64,000 nt of DNA, taken from contig CAVXXX010000001.1 in the NCBI GenBank assembly GCA_963765935.1, positions 1,240,001-1,304,000 on the forward strand. The letters are read 5' to 3'. Shown piece after piece: positions 34,539 through 43,700 of the stretch (positions are counted from its first letter, which is position 1; each line of letters opens with the position of its first letter). The stretch comes from JAMXLG01 sp963765935 (GTDB lineage Bacteria > Vulcanimicrobiota > Vulcanimicrobiia > Vulcanimicrobiales > Vulcanimicrobiaceae). Position numbers and translations under genes: made by a program. The notes beneath the pieces are model-generated. The model was not told the origin of the DNA. It saw only the letters and a list, made by a program, of their open reading frames with translations, and did not search any database.

Positions 34539-35609
34539 ATGCGCTATCGGCTACTGGGTCGAAGTGGCCTGCGAGTGTCCGAGATCGGGCTGGGCACGAT
34601 GACGTTTGGTCAGGACTGGGGCTGGGGCGCCGACGACCGGGAAGCGGGCCGTATTTTCGACGAATTCGTGAGCGAAGGCGGCAACTTCGTCGACACGGCT
34701 AACGTATACACGAACGGAACCAGTGAGACGTTGCTTGCGAAGCTAATCGCCCCGCAACGTGAACGCCTCGTTCTCGCGACGAAGTACGGTTGCAGCACGC
34801 GCCGAGCAGATGTAAACAGTGCTGGCGGACATCGTAAGAATCTTGTGCAATCGCTGGATGCGAGCCTTCGCCGCTTGAACACAGATTACGTCGATCTCTT
34901 TTGGATTCACATTTGGGACTTTACAACTCCTCTCGACGAGGTGATGCGCGCGCTCGACGACCAAGTTCGAGCCGGCAAAATTCTCTACGTCGGTGCATCT
35001 GATACTCCGGCTTGGATCGTTTCTCAGGCTAACGCGATCGCGCCGTTTTGTGGCTGGAGTCCCTTCATCGGAATTCAAGCCGAGTACAACCTGGTAGAGC
35101 GCGGCGTGGAACGCGAACTACTGCCAATGGCACAGTCGTTGGGCATCGGCGTGATTGCATGGTCTCCTCTAGCCGGGGGACTTCTAAGCGGCAAGTATCA
35201 CGGAAACGGCGCTTCGAAGGATGGCCGTCTCACCAAGATTCCCGTCGATCGCCTCACCGAACGCAACATGCGGATTGGAGAAACCGTACTCCGCGTAGCG
35301 CGCGAGCTCGGGCGCAGCCCCGCTCAAGTTGCGCTCAACTGGCTACGCGTTCGACCGTTCGGTGTCATTCCGATCGTCGGAGCACGAACTGTAGATCAGC
35401 TTCGTGAGAATCTCGGATGCCTCGACTGGAGCCTCGACGCACGCTTCCTCGAGCAACTCGATGCCGCAAGCAACATCTATCCCGGGTTCCCGTCGGCGAT
35501 GATCGCTTCTTCGATCGATTTCGTCTACGGGGACACGGCGGAAAAGATTGACCTCGCCGACAACCGAGTTCCTATTGCAATGGGATGGATCGGCGCGAAG
35601 TCTCGATGA
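34539..35609 (+). CDS. Aldo/keto reductase
   Basis: A 356-aa NADPH-dependent TIM-barrel oxidoreductase. GLRVSEIGLGTMTFGQDWGW opens the barrel. The catalytic Asp and Tyr are in FVDTANVYTNGTSE, the Lys in LVLATKYG and the His in VDLFWIHIWDFTTPLDEV. GIQAEYNLVERGVERELLPM, IAWSPLAGGLLSGKYHG and IPIVGARTVDQLRENLG (cofactor phosphate site) complete it. It is closest to the YajO/YghZ-like group. The ATG follows GGGGGAAA. The carbonyl substrate is unknown. Confidence 0.93.
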   Translation: MRYRLLGRSGLRVSEIGLGTMTFGQDWGWGADDREAGRIFDEFVSEGGNFVDTANVYTNGTSETLLAKLIAPQRERLVLATKYGCSTRRADVNSAGGHRKNLVQSLDASLRRLNTDYVDLFWIHIWDFTTPLDEVMRALDDQVRAGKILYVGASDTPAWIVSQANAIAPFCGWSPFIGIQAEYNLVERGVERELLPMAQSLGIGVIAWSPLAGGLLSGKYHGNGASKDGRLTKIPVDRLTERNMRIGETVLRVARELGRSPAQVALNWLRVRPFGVIPIVGARTVDQLRENLGCLDWSLDARFLEQLDAASNIYPGFPSAMIASSIDFVYGDTAEKIDLADNRVPIAMGWIGAKSR

Positions 35610-35746
35610 GCATTTAAAGTTGGCAATAAAATCTGAAAGCGCTCTTTTGCGGCCGACGAATGCTCGAGTCTCTGCGCTCCGGACGACAACAAGCCGACGT
35701 TCGAACGCATTATCCGTTATTCGGCAGAAAGGACAAATGCTTATGC

Positions 35747-36226
35747 TCAGTGGGACTCATGAGCCCCGGACACCACTTCGAGCAGCCCGGTCAGTCGCAC
35801 AAGCTCGGTATTGTTGTAATGGCCTGTGAAGTGTTGACGGACTCCTCGTACGTGCGTTTTTGCCGCAGCACGGAGTTTGTTCAGTCCCTTTTCCGTCAAC
35901 GAGATCCATACGACCCGCGCGTCGTCGCCGCAACGTCGTCGCTCAAGTAGCTTGTCGCGAACCATGCCATCGACAACGCGCGTCAGGCCGCTTGGAGACA
36001 TCAGTATGCGATTAGCGATGTCAACCATGCGCAGCGAGCCTTCGGGCGCACGCCGCAGACGTAGCAGCACGTCGTATTGCGTCAGCGTCAGCCCGTGCTC
36101 AGTGCGCAGCTCTGCATCAAGAATCACCATTACATGGTGGTGAGTGTGAAGCAGCGCTTGCCACGCGGCGAGTTCCTGCTCAGTCAGTTGTTTGTCTATA
36201 TTCTTTGAACTCCGCAATAGTTGCAT
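35747..36226 (-). CDS. MarR family transcriptional regulator
   Basis: A 159-aa winged-helix repressor. The dimer helix has LAAWQALLHTHHHVMVILDA. The DNA-binding core is LTLTQYDVLLRLRRAPEGSL, MVDIANRILMSPSGLTRVVD and GMVRDKLLERRRCGDDARV (wing). The ATG at 36226 lies in the operator region; an in-frame TTG at 36232 precedes it. It is divergent from an FMN reductase gene, the standard layout for MarR control of a redox enzyme. The inducer is likely a phenolic or quinone, by analogy. Confidence 0.92.
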   Translation of the reverse strand: MQLLRSSKNIDKQLTEQELAAWQALLHTHHHVMVILDAELRTEHGLTLTQYDVLLRLRRAPEGSLRMVDIANRILMSPSGLTRVVDGMVRDKLLERRRCGDDARVVWISLTEKGLNKLRAAAKTHVRGVRQHFTGHYNNTELVRLTGLLEVVSGAHESH

Positions 36227-36270
36227 CCACAATAAAAAGCATGATATGATGCTTGTGTCTGCAACTATTG
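36215..36270. promoter_or_regulatory. MarR operator region with nested palindromes
   Basis: CAATAGTTGCA (36215-36225) and TGCAACTATTG (36260-36270) are perfect 11-bp inverted repeats. Between them AAGCAT-GATATG-ATGCTT (36237-36254) is a second palindrome whose centre is 3 bp off. The left arm covers the MarR start codon. The region separates two divergent genes and would allow repression of both. Confidence 0.75.
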
Positions 36271-36288
36271 TAGAAGAAAGTACCTAGA

Positions 36289-36891
36289 ATGTCCATACCC
36301 AGGCGTAATACCGTGCTGCCGATCTGTGGCAGCCTCAGATCCGAATCGCATAATGCAAAACTGCTCGCCGCGGCGGCTTCAAGTGCTCCGGCTGGTCTTT
36401 CATTCAGGCAACCGTTTGCTATCGACGGTTTACCTTATTTCAACGAAGATCTAGAACAACGTCCCCTCGCCGAGGACGTCCGGGACTTCTGTCGCTCTGT
36501 GCACACCGCAGACGGTTTGTTGTTCGCAACCCCGGAATACAATCAAAGCATTCCAGGTGTGCTAAAAAACGCAATCGACTGGCTTTCGCGGAGCTCACCC
36601 GAGGTTCTTATTGGGAAGCCCGTCTGTGTAATAGGCGCTACCGTTGGGCCATGGGGCACCCGGCTCGCGCAGACTAGCCTACGCCAACTCTTGTACACCA
36701 CGGGCGCTTTGGTCCTTCCGCCGCCCGGATTGTTCGTCGCCAAAATTCACGAGAGCGTAGACAACAACGGGGCGATTGATGCCAAGATCGTTACTGTGTT
36801 ATCGCGTCTGATGTCTTCGTTTGATTCATGGATCGAACTCACCGGCAACATTACAAAATGGATGAAAGATGCTGAACTATTGCGCGCTTAA
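36289..36891 (+). CDS. NADPH-dependent FMN reductase (quinone/azo reductase type)
   Basis: A 200-aa flavodoxin-fold reductase. The FMN phosphate loop is GSLRSESHNAKLL. LPYFNEDLEQRPLAEDVRDF, LLFATPEYNQSIPGVLKNAI (the conserved PEYN flavin motif) and GKPVCVIGATVGPWGTRLAQ follow. It reduces quinones, chromate or azo compounds in relatives such as ChrR. It is divergent from, and most likely repressed by, the MarR protein. The next gene starts inside its 3' end. Confidence 0.92.
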   Translation: MSIPRRNTVLPICGSLRSESHNAKLLAAAASSAPAGLSFRQPFAIDGLPYFNEDLEQRPLAEDVRDFCRSVHTADGLLFATPEYNQSIPGVLKNAIDWLSRSSPEVLIGKPVCVIGATVGPWGTRLAQTSLRQLLYTTGALVLPPPGLFVAKIHESVDNNGAIDAKIVTVLSRLMSSFDSWIELTGNITKWMKDAELLRA

Positions 36892-37321
36892 CGATCAATT
36901 GCTAGGCTCGCTGTCTGACCTTCGTGAGCACTGGGCCGAAGAGTCCGGACAGAACTTGGATCTCCTGTACGATGGCTGGCGCAATCGTTACGTAATGTAC
37001 CTGAGAGATAAGCGCAGCAGGGGAGAGGGAGAGGTCTTTGCCGCTTGTGACGGCGATGCGGTCGTCGGCAGTGTCTTGGTCCAAATCGCGGACAGCTACC
37101 GTGCTGCCGTTTTTGGTACGGTCACGGCGAAGGTAAATGCGCTCTACGTTGAGCCAACCTTTCGAAATCAAGGAGTAGCAAAGAGGCTGATGGACCTCGC
37201 GTTGCAGTGGGCGCGCGAGAAAGGCTGCAGCGGCGTTCGTCTTCATAGCAGCGGTGAGGCTGAATCATTTTATAGGAAATTGGGCTTTGTGACTGGCAGC
37301 GAACTCGAAATGGAGTTTTGA
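36869..37321 (+). CDS. GNAT family N-acetyltransferase
   Basis: A 150-aa acetyl-CoA-dependent acyltransferase. VFAACDGDAVVGSVLVQIAD is the motif C/D region. KVNALYVEPTFRNQGVAKRL is motif A with the acetyl-CoA loop R-N-Q-G-V-A. ALQWAREKGCSGVRLHSSGE and AESFYRKLGFVTGSELEMEF are motif B. The ATG lies 23 bp inside the FMN reductase gene, so the two are coupled. The acceptor is unknown; a detoxification role would suit the operon. Confidence 0.9.
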   Translation: MLNYCALNDQLLGSLSDLREHWAEESGQNLDLLYDGWRNRYVMYLRDKRSRGEGEVFAACDGDAVVGSVLVQIADSYRAAVFGTVTAKVNALYVEPTFRNQGVAKRLMDLALQWAREKGCSGVRLHSSGEAESFYRKLGFVTGSELEMEF

Positions 37322-37433
37322 AATCTGCCGAAATGCGGACATCAACGAATGGTGACGGTATCCCCGTGAGTGCGCAATACGCATTGACGACTCAATTCAC
37401 GTTTGCTTCATATTTCAAGCGTAGGCCGAAGGC

Positions 37434-37739
37434 GTGGCCGTCACTACCCGGTGCAACGCCAGAGTCAACGAGGAGCGGCGACGGCGCTCTCCCGTCTCGA
37501 TTGTTTCGGTTCTTGCCGTCATAGTGCTCGCAATGTTCGTTGTCTACGGCTCCCTTCTGCTTACTCATGTTGCAAGAGCCATGGACGAGATGGGTGCTGA
37601 CTTCCGGCAAACAAATGCTAGCCTGCGCACTATTTCTTTCGTAGACCATCGACTCACGCTCACGAATGATCGACTAGGCGACATGGCACAAGATCTGCGG
37701 CGTACCGTGGGTCAGCTAGCATCGGCACGTATGCGGTGA
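37434..37739 (+). CDS. Single-pass membrane protein with coiled coil, unknown
   Basis: Up to 101 aa. A basic start (VNEERRRRSP) is followed by a helix (VSIVSVLAVIVLAMFVVYGSLLL in part) and a C-terminal amphipathic segment (AMDEMGADFRQTNASLRTIS, DRLGDMAQDLRRTVGQL) likely to form a coiled coil. The start is uncertain (GTG at 37434 or 37464). It resembles small anchor proteins but no family is recognised. Confidence 0.5.
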   Translation: MAVTTRCNARVNEERRRRSPVSIVSVLAVIVLAMFVVYGSLLLTHVARAMDEMGADFRQTNASLRTISFVDHRLTLTNDRLGDMAQDLRRTVGQLASARMR

Positions 37740-38071
37740 TAATGTCCTCGCCATGTGTCGAATGGGTGCGTTCGCCAAACGTCTTGCGCGGCAATCGCCG
37801 ACTCTACATCCTTCGGTGAGGGCGGCGAATGCGCCGGATATAATGAAGAGCCGTCCGGCCAATAGACTCTTACGCCTCGGACATATTCTTGGAAGTTCGC
37901 CTCTTGATTTGTCATTGAGGCAGCCGCATAGGCCTGCGCATCGTACCGTCGATGCACATAGTCCAAACGCGGAATCGTGCGTGTCATCGCTCCGCTAATT
38001 TGACCGACCGCGCCGGCGACCAAATCACTCTGCACGGCTCTTAGATGATTCGCATCGAGAACGTAGGCCAA
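37712..38071 (-). pseudogene. Unrecognised protein, probably truncated
   Basis: A frame of at least 119 codons continues upstream to about 38125 without an ATG or GTG. It encodes VTLTAALTSPAVLAYVLDAN, AGAVGQISGAMTRTIPRLDY, TNQEANFQEYVRGVRVYWPD and IAAQDVWRTHPFDTWRGHYH. The composition is protein-like. The upstream limit lies about 130 bp from an IS-end-like repeat, so the N-terminus was probably cut away. A TTG at 38071 is the only start candidate. Confidence 0.4.
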
Positions 38072-38257
38072 AACTGCTGGACTGGTAAGTGCCGCCGTGA
38101 GCGTTACAACGGTAAACCGAGCGAGGTCCGCAGGTATATCCGGTTACTGTGCAGCGAGGCAGACCGCGGTCAGGGTTTCCAGTATGGGGAGCTAACGACG
38201 GCGTGGCATTCCGCTCAATCGGGCTTTCGCTGCCGCTGCAAGGGCTCTGTCCGTTTT

Positions 38258-38272
38258 TGTGGACAAAATTGC
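38258..38272 (+). repeat. 15-bp IS-end-like repeat, copy 3
   Basis: TGTGGACAAAATTGC, identical to copies 1 and 2. It lies between the truncated unknown gene and the winged-helix regulator and may mark an element end. Confidence 0.75.
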
Positions 38273-38323
38273 CAGGCTTATTCCGGCGCTCACACTGTTT
38301 AACTACCGTTCGTGATCACCAGT

Positions 38324-39730
38324 ATGCGAGACGAAGTGCTATTCGGCCGGTTCAGGTTTAGTTTGGTTCTGCGGCGCCTCTGGTTCGAAGGCACTCCGGT
38401 GCGCCTTAAACCAAAAGAAGCTGAGCTGCTTGCTGTTCTCGCGGAACGCCGACCACAGATCGTATCCCGAGACAAGATCCTAGAACGCGTATGGCCGGGG
38501 TACGGTAGCGAAGCGGCACTGAGCCAGACGACGTACCGGCTACGAAAGGCTTTGCAGCGTCACCACACGGGTTCGTTCATCGAAACGCTTCCCGACATCG
38601 GACTGCGTCTAATCGACAGATCTTTGCTTAACGTTAGCGAGAAAGATATCTACGCGGTGCGGCCGCTCTTCCCGCAATATCAAAAGGCGGTCGCCTTGCA
38701 TGATCTTTGTACGGAGCGGTCGCTACTCGAGGCGATCAGCTTGTTGGAATCCATCTGTGAACAAGATTCGAACTACTTACCGGCGCACGAGGTCCTCGCC
38801 GGTTGCTATGCCGATGCGGGCACTCGGCTTTTCTTCCCGCCCCAAGAAGCCTTCTGGCGCGCGCGCACAGCACTACAGCATGTCATTTCAACGGATCCGT
38901 CGCGAGGGCGGGCGTTTGCAACCCTCAGCACGCTGCTTCTGTATTTTAACGGCAACGTTGACGACACGCGCGTTGCTGCGGAATGTGCGCTGGTACTCGA
39001 CCCGCAGTCATCGGCATCGCACAATGCTGCCGTATGGGAGCGATTAGCGCGACGTGACTTCGCGGCCGCCCTAACGCAAGCCGACATTGCTCTCGGCGTA
39101 AATCCTACGAGCGCCTTTACAACTGCGGTCTTTGGCACCGCACTGTATATGGCAGAACGGTTTGAAGAGGCGCACCGCGCATTCGATACAGCGCTGATGC
39201 TGAACCCCTCTCAACACACCGCGCTGTTCGCCAAAGCGAAGACCTATGCGATGGAGGGCGAGTACGATCGGTGCAGAGCCATATTAGCACGTCTCCCTCA
39301 GAACGACGCCGCTGGTCGCGCGATTGCGCTGGAAGGATATGTTGCTGCAAAGCAAGGTAATCGGACCGGTGCTAAGGCTGCACTCCAGCGTCTAGGTTCC
39401 GATAGCGTTCCCGCTCACATTTCAATGTGTCTGATCGAACTGGCGCTTCAAGATGACCTGACGGCCGCTGCAACCCTTGAACGCGCGCTTCACACTCGCG
39501 AACCAGGGCTCTTTCTAACGGCGGTCGATCCGCTTTACGCGCCGCTGCGCGTCCGTTTTCCCGGGATCATCGCCGCCATTGAGCGCGGGCGGGCTCCGCA
39601 ATGCGACCGCTGCGGAGACATGCTAGAGGCGCGCCGCGCAAGGCCGGTTTATGAATGCGAAGTTTGTTTGAATTGCCAACGATATCTTCGCGCCGACGGA
39701 CATCCGGCTAAAGTCAAAGCTGCAACGTAA
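38324..39730 (+). CDS. OmpR/CadC-type winged-helix regulator with TPR repeats and zinc-ribbon-like tail
   Basis: A 468-aa protein. The N-terminal Trans_reg_C domain (1-95) reads RRLWFEGTPVRLKPKEAELL, IVSRDKILERVWPGYGSEAA and LSQTTYRLRKALQ. A long TPR-type helical region (about 115-420) contains AAVWERLARRDFAAALTQAD and FGTALYMAERFEEAHRAFDT. The end carries two Cys pairs, CDRCGDM and CEVCLNCQRYL, spaced like a zinc ribbon. It has no membrane helix, unlike CadC. The ATG at 38324 was chosen (GTG at 38312 possible). It is probably a sensor-regulator; targets are unknown. Confidence 0.85.
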   Translation: MRDEVLFGRFRFSLVLRRLWFEGTPVRLKPKEAELLAVLAERRPQIVSRDKILERVWPGYGSEAALSQTTYRLRKALQRHHTGSFIETLPDIGLRLIDRSLLNVSEKDIYAVRPLFPQYQKAVALHDLCTERSLLEAISLLESICEQDSNYLPAHEVLAGCYADAGTRLFFPPQEAFWRARTALQHVISTDPSRGRAFATLSTLLLYFNGNVDDTRVAAECALVLDPQSSASHNAAVWERLARRDFAAALTQADIALGVNPTSAFTTAVFGTALYMAERFEEAHRAFDTALMLNPSQHTALFAKAKTYAMEGEYDRCRAILARLPQNDAAGRAIALEGYVAAKQGNRTGAKAALQRLGSDSVPAHISMCLIELALQDDLTAAATLERALHTREPGLFLTAVDPLYAPLRVRFPGIIAAIERGRAPQCDRCGDMLEARRARPVYECEVCLNCQRYLRADGHPAKVKAAT

Positions 39731-39807
39731 AAAAATGAAACTGACCTCCGTCAAGCGGCACTACGTCACGGCGGAGTTCCCAGAAGCGTAATTCGACAAG
39801 CAGCTAT

Positions 39808-40626
39808 GTGGTAGGAGCAGTGACGTTGGAGCTACAACAGCCATCAGGCAAAATCGTCACCGAATGCGGTATCTTGTACCCGGTTCGTTGCTCGAATCTA
39901 AGTGATGTGTACGCATACCATCATGATCCGTCTGGCCCTAAAGATGTAATTGAAGATCAAAGGCTGGACGCGCACGGGTTCGTCGTCACCACAGCCGGCT
40001 GCTGGGAATACCGAGGCCAACGAGGCTCGGCGGATGTAAGTCGCGGCGTAACGGTGGCGGGGGTGCTTGGCCGCCACTTTGGCTGTCGTCATGTTCCCGG
40101 CGCCGCTGACTCTAATCTTGTTGTCGGGGTACGGCCGGGTGCATTGGACAACGACGAACAACCACCGTTTGACATAGACATCCTCCAACTCGATCTTGAA
40201 CCCGCCGTTCGCCGCGCTTTGTCAAGGGACGACGACGATGCATTTGAGTCGGCTCTATTTGAAGTGTTAGATTGGGTCGCCATGCTCTCGCAACGCTCCC
40301 CGACGCGCCCTCACGGCTATATGCGCATGCAGCGCCTAAAACGCTTCATCGAATGGCATGCAACCGAAGCCATTTCCATAAGCGATATTGCCACATATGC
40401 GAACATTTCGCCGTTCACGCTCATTCGTCAGTTTAAGGCGCACGTCGGGCTGACTCCTCACAACTATATCGACGATATCCGTTTGCGACGAGCAAAACAG
40501 CTCTTGAGCCGGCGCCACCTTTCGATCGGAAGCGTCAGCAGACGCGTTGGGTTTCCTGATCAGCGGTATTTTTCACGTTGGTTCGCCAAAGCGACAGGAT
40601 TCTCACCACGGACATTTCGACGTTAA
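39808..40626 (+). CDS. AraC family transcriptional regulator
   Basis: A 272-aa regulator. The N-terminal part (1-165) is a cupin-like sensor: VYAYHHDPSGPKD, HGFVVTTAGCWEYRGQRGSA and a segment ending FDIDILQLDLEPAVRRAL. The C-terminal AraC domain (172-272) has ISISDIATYANISPFTLIRQ, FKAHVGLTPHNYIDDIRLRR and SIGSVSRRVGFPDQRYFSRW. The GTG at 39808 is used; a second GTG at 39823 is possible. The target is unknown. The neighbouring TonB receptor is convergent, so control of it would be in trans. Confidence 0.9.
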   Translation: MVGAVTLELQQPSGKIVTECGILYPVRCSNLSDVYAYHHDPSGPKDVIEDQRLDAHGFVVTTAGCWEYRGQRGSADVSRGVTVAGVLGRHFGCRHVPGAADSNLVVGVRPGALDNDEQPPFDIDILQLDLEPAVRRALSRDDDDAFESALFEVLDWVAMLSQRSPTRPHGYMRMQRLKRFIEWHATEAISISDIATYANISPFTLIRQFKAHVGLTPHNYIDDIRLRRAKQLLSRRHLSIGSVSRRVGFPDQRYFSRWFAKATGFSPRTFRR

Positions 40627-40650
40627 TCCCTCGCTTTGTGATTCAGAAAT

Positions 40651-40687
40651 GGCATTGGACGCTCGAGAAATTCGAGCGTCCAATGCC
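40651..40687. terminator. Strong bidirectional hairpin between convergent genes
   Basis: GGCATTGGACGCTCGA and its exact complement form a 16-bp stem with a GAAAT loop. It lies 24 bp after the AraC stop and 15 bp after the TonB-receptor stop on the other strand. A T-run is lacking, so RNA stabilisation or Rho-aided termination is also possible. Confidence 0.75.
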
Positions 40688-40701
40688 TGCGCCATTACAG
40701 A

Positions 40702-43700
40702 TTATACTTTGACAGTGACTTGGAAGAACGCGTTGAACGGACTCGGGATGAAGCCCGCGGCGCCTCCGAAGCCCTGGAATGGCAGGTACGACTGCAATTG
40801 CCAGGCGCGCGGAGCGACGCCGTTCGCCGCCACGTCGTTCGGACTCGTACCGTTGTAGAAGTTGGATACGTATTCGCCGGTGGTTACCGGTCCTGCCGGT
40901 TCGTAGTTACAGACATTCGGTGAGGGTCCGTAGGCTTTTGTCCACGGTGTCGACGTTCCGCCGAAGCAGGTGTGGAAGAGGTTCGCCAGCGTTACGCTTG
41001 CCGAAATTCTCCGAGAAAAGTCATACGTGAATCCGAGGTTTCCGACCGCGAGCCATGGGTTGCGATACTGCCCGGGTGACGCAAACGAACCGGTTTGCGG
41101 ATTTGGAATGTAGAGCTGACCCGCGGCGTTCGACAAGGTTCCGACGGCCGTCAGTGCATCACACTTGAACGGATCGGTACCCGGTGAGAGCCCCGTGATC
41201 GGCGTTACTGGTATTACCGTCGGTGCTCCCGTGTTCGGGTTGAAGACCGTACGGGTCGTAGAACTGGAGTTCGCACCGCACGTCCGCGGATCAACGCCGA
41301 TGACGTCGAGTGGGCCGCCGTAACCGGCCCCCGCCGCGAGCGACATCGAGAACGTCGCGGCGAACTTTTGTTTGCGCCAGTTCAGGAGCCACGAAAAGTT
41401 CCACGGCACGTCAAAGTACGCCGTTCCCGGATTGCTGGTAGGTGACAATCCCTGATTGCCTGCCGGATACCATCCGCTCGTATTGAGCAATCCTTGAGTT
41501 GGGCTGTTGTAGTACGGGTTGGTGACCGGCGTACCCGGCGTTGCCAATGCTGCGCACGACGCCGGATTAGTCGTTCCCGGACTCGGTGTTCCGGGGTTTG
41601 TCGCCGTCGGAACGATCGTGTTACCGCCGGAACAGTAGAACGGTGAACCGCCGCCGCCTTTGGTCAAGACGTTATACTGCGAAACGGCTTGGTTTACCGC
41701 GTTCAACTGGTTCTGCCCGTACCACGGAACGTATTGAACGCGCGCGAAGGTATACGTAGCGGCGAGTTGCGTCGAGAGACCATCTTTCGCAAAGTCGCCC
41801 TTTGTGAATGCGAACTCTGCACCTTCGGAACGGAAGTTGCCGACCGGAGCTTGCGTCACGAAGTTCGGTCCCAGGAACGACTGCTCTTGATAGCCATACG
41901 TCCAGTTGTAGAACGGAGTAATCTTCACGCTCATATCCGTTCCACGCAGATGATGCTCGAATGAAAGATCGGCTTGTGTAGCACTCATTGCCGGAATCGG
42001 ATGGAACGGCGAATTGAAGCCTAATGGCAACGTAGCATTCCAAACATTTAAGGCGTTGCCCGAGACGTTCAGGTACTGTACAGATGCCGAAATAGGCGGT
42101 TGTGTGTAGCGCCCAATCGATGCGCGCCATACCGTATCGGGAGACTGCGTGTAGGTCATCGAGATACGCGGAGAAAGATCTGAGATCGTGTACCGTGACG
42201 GCGAGGTCGCCGAGAAGGACGGATGCGCATATCCGGTCGGAATGCCCGAAGGATAGTTATCCGAAGCGGGTAGCGGCGCTCCCGCCGTGCAGGTCGGCGT
42301 ATAAATCACCGGTGGCGGCGGAGACTCTCCTGGTAGCAGCGCCTTCGAGAGCACATTTCCGAACGCATTTGTGCAAACGTCGTTCTGAACGATTTGCGCG
42401 TAGAAATCCGTCGCCATGCCCGGATTCGGTACGAGGTCGTACTCGTAATTTTCGTAGCGAAGCTGGCCGTTGAGGAGCCAGCGGTCGTTGGGTCGCCATT
42501 GATCGCTCAGCGCAACGAACGTGAACTTCGGCTTGACGGTATTGTACGTACCGCTCGCATTGCCGTTCCACAATGTCACCCATTGCGCGCCCGCCGCTGC
42601 GGCTGGGCTTCCCGCCGGCGGTGTGCCGGTTGGTCCGTCAACGGAATTGCTCTGATACGAGCCGCCCGGGGCGCAGTTGGAAGCGATTCCCGTTGAGTTC
42701 ACCGCCGTCGTTCCCGTCGTCGGATCCCAACATGAGAACACACCGCCGCTCTGGCTGATGAGACCAATCGGCGAGTGTCCAGCGATATATCCCGTGTTGT
42801 TGAAGCGGACGACATTCGCGGTCGTATAGTTGGCGGTCAACTGCAACAAGTGCTGCCTGTTGATTTGATCGACGAGCTCGAGCTGGCCGCCGCCGGTATG
42901 TGTAATCAGATCGTAGTTTGCAGCGATGGCACCGTTACCGGGACACGGACCAACACAGCCCAGCAGATATGACTGCAAGGCATTTTGCGCCCCTGATTGA
43001 GTCCAGTCGGAGAAGAACGTGTACCCAAAGATACGGGCAAAGGCGTTGCTCGAGAACTGATGCGTGTACTGCAGTTTGACGATGCCCGTGTCATTGAAGA
43101 TGCTGTCTCGATTATCCGCGGGAATTTCGGCATTTGGTTGCCGGTTCGGGTTACTGTCCGGCTGAAAGTAATTTTGCGCCGTCAGCCCCGCGATCGGCGT
43201 TCCGAATGGTGCGTTGTACACGACCGCGTCGGTGTATGCGGGGAAGTTGGCGTTCGGTGAGGGGGTACATGCGGCGCCGTTGAGTTGCGTACTCGTGTTG
43301 GGATTGCAATACTGCGACCCGAACATCGAGAGCGTGCTGATTCCGTATCCGCCGATGTCGTTGAACGAGCTATAGTACTGCGTGTTCATCATCGACGAGC
43401 TGCCGAGCAGCTGGATGTCGTCGAACGTCCCATTCTTCTGAGGAATGCGGAAGTGGAAGTTCGCGACGTTTTCGCGATCGGCGATTTGCGCAACGTTGAG
43501 CGCATTCGGCGCCACAATTCCCGGGAACGGAACGTAGCAATTGGGATTTATCGTCGCCGCGCCCGTCGTTCCGTTGATTGAAGTTAAGTCCGCCTGATAA
43601 TAGGTTTCCGGGCCAGCCGCCGGCGGTGCACCGCCACCCCACAGCGAGTTCGGATCCAATGCCGTTCCGGGCGTGCATTCTGCGGAAAGCGACGGGATTC

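Noticed and set aside
39735..39791. 18-codon ATG frame between the TPR regulator and the AraC gene
   Set aside because: Too short to support without conservation data, and its ribosome-binding site is poor.
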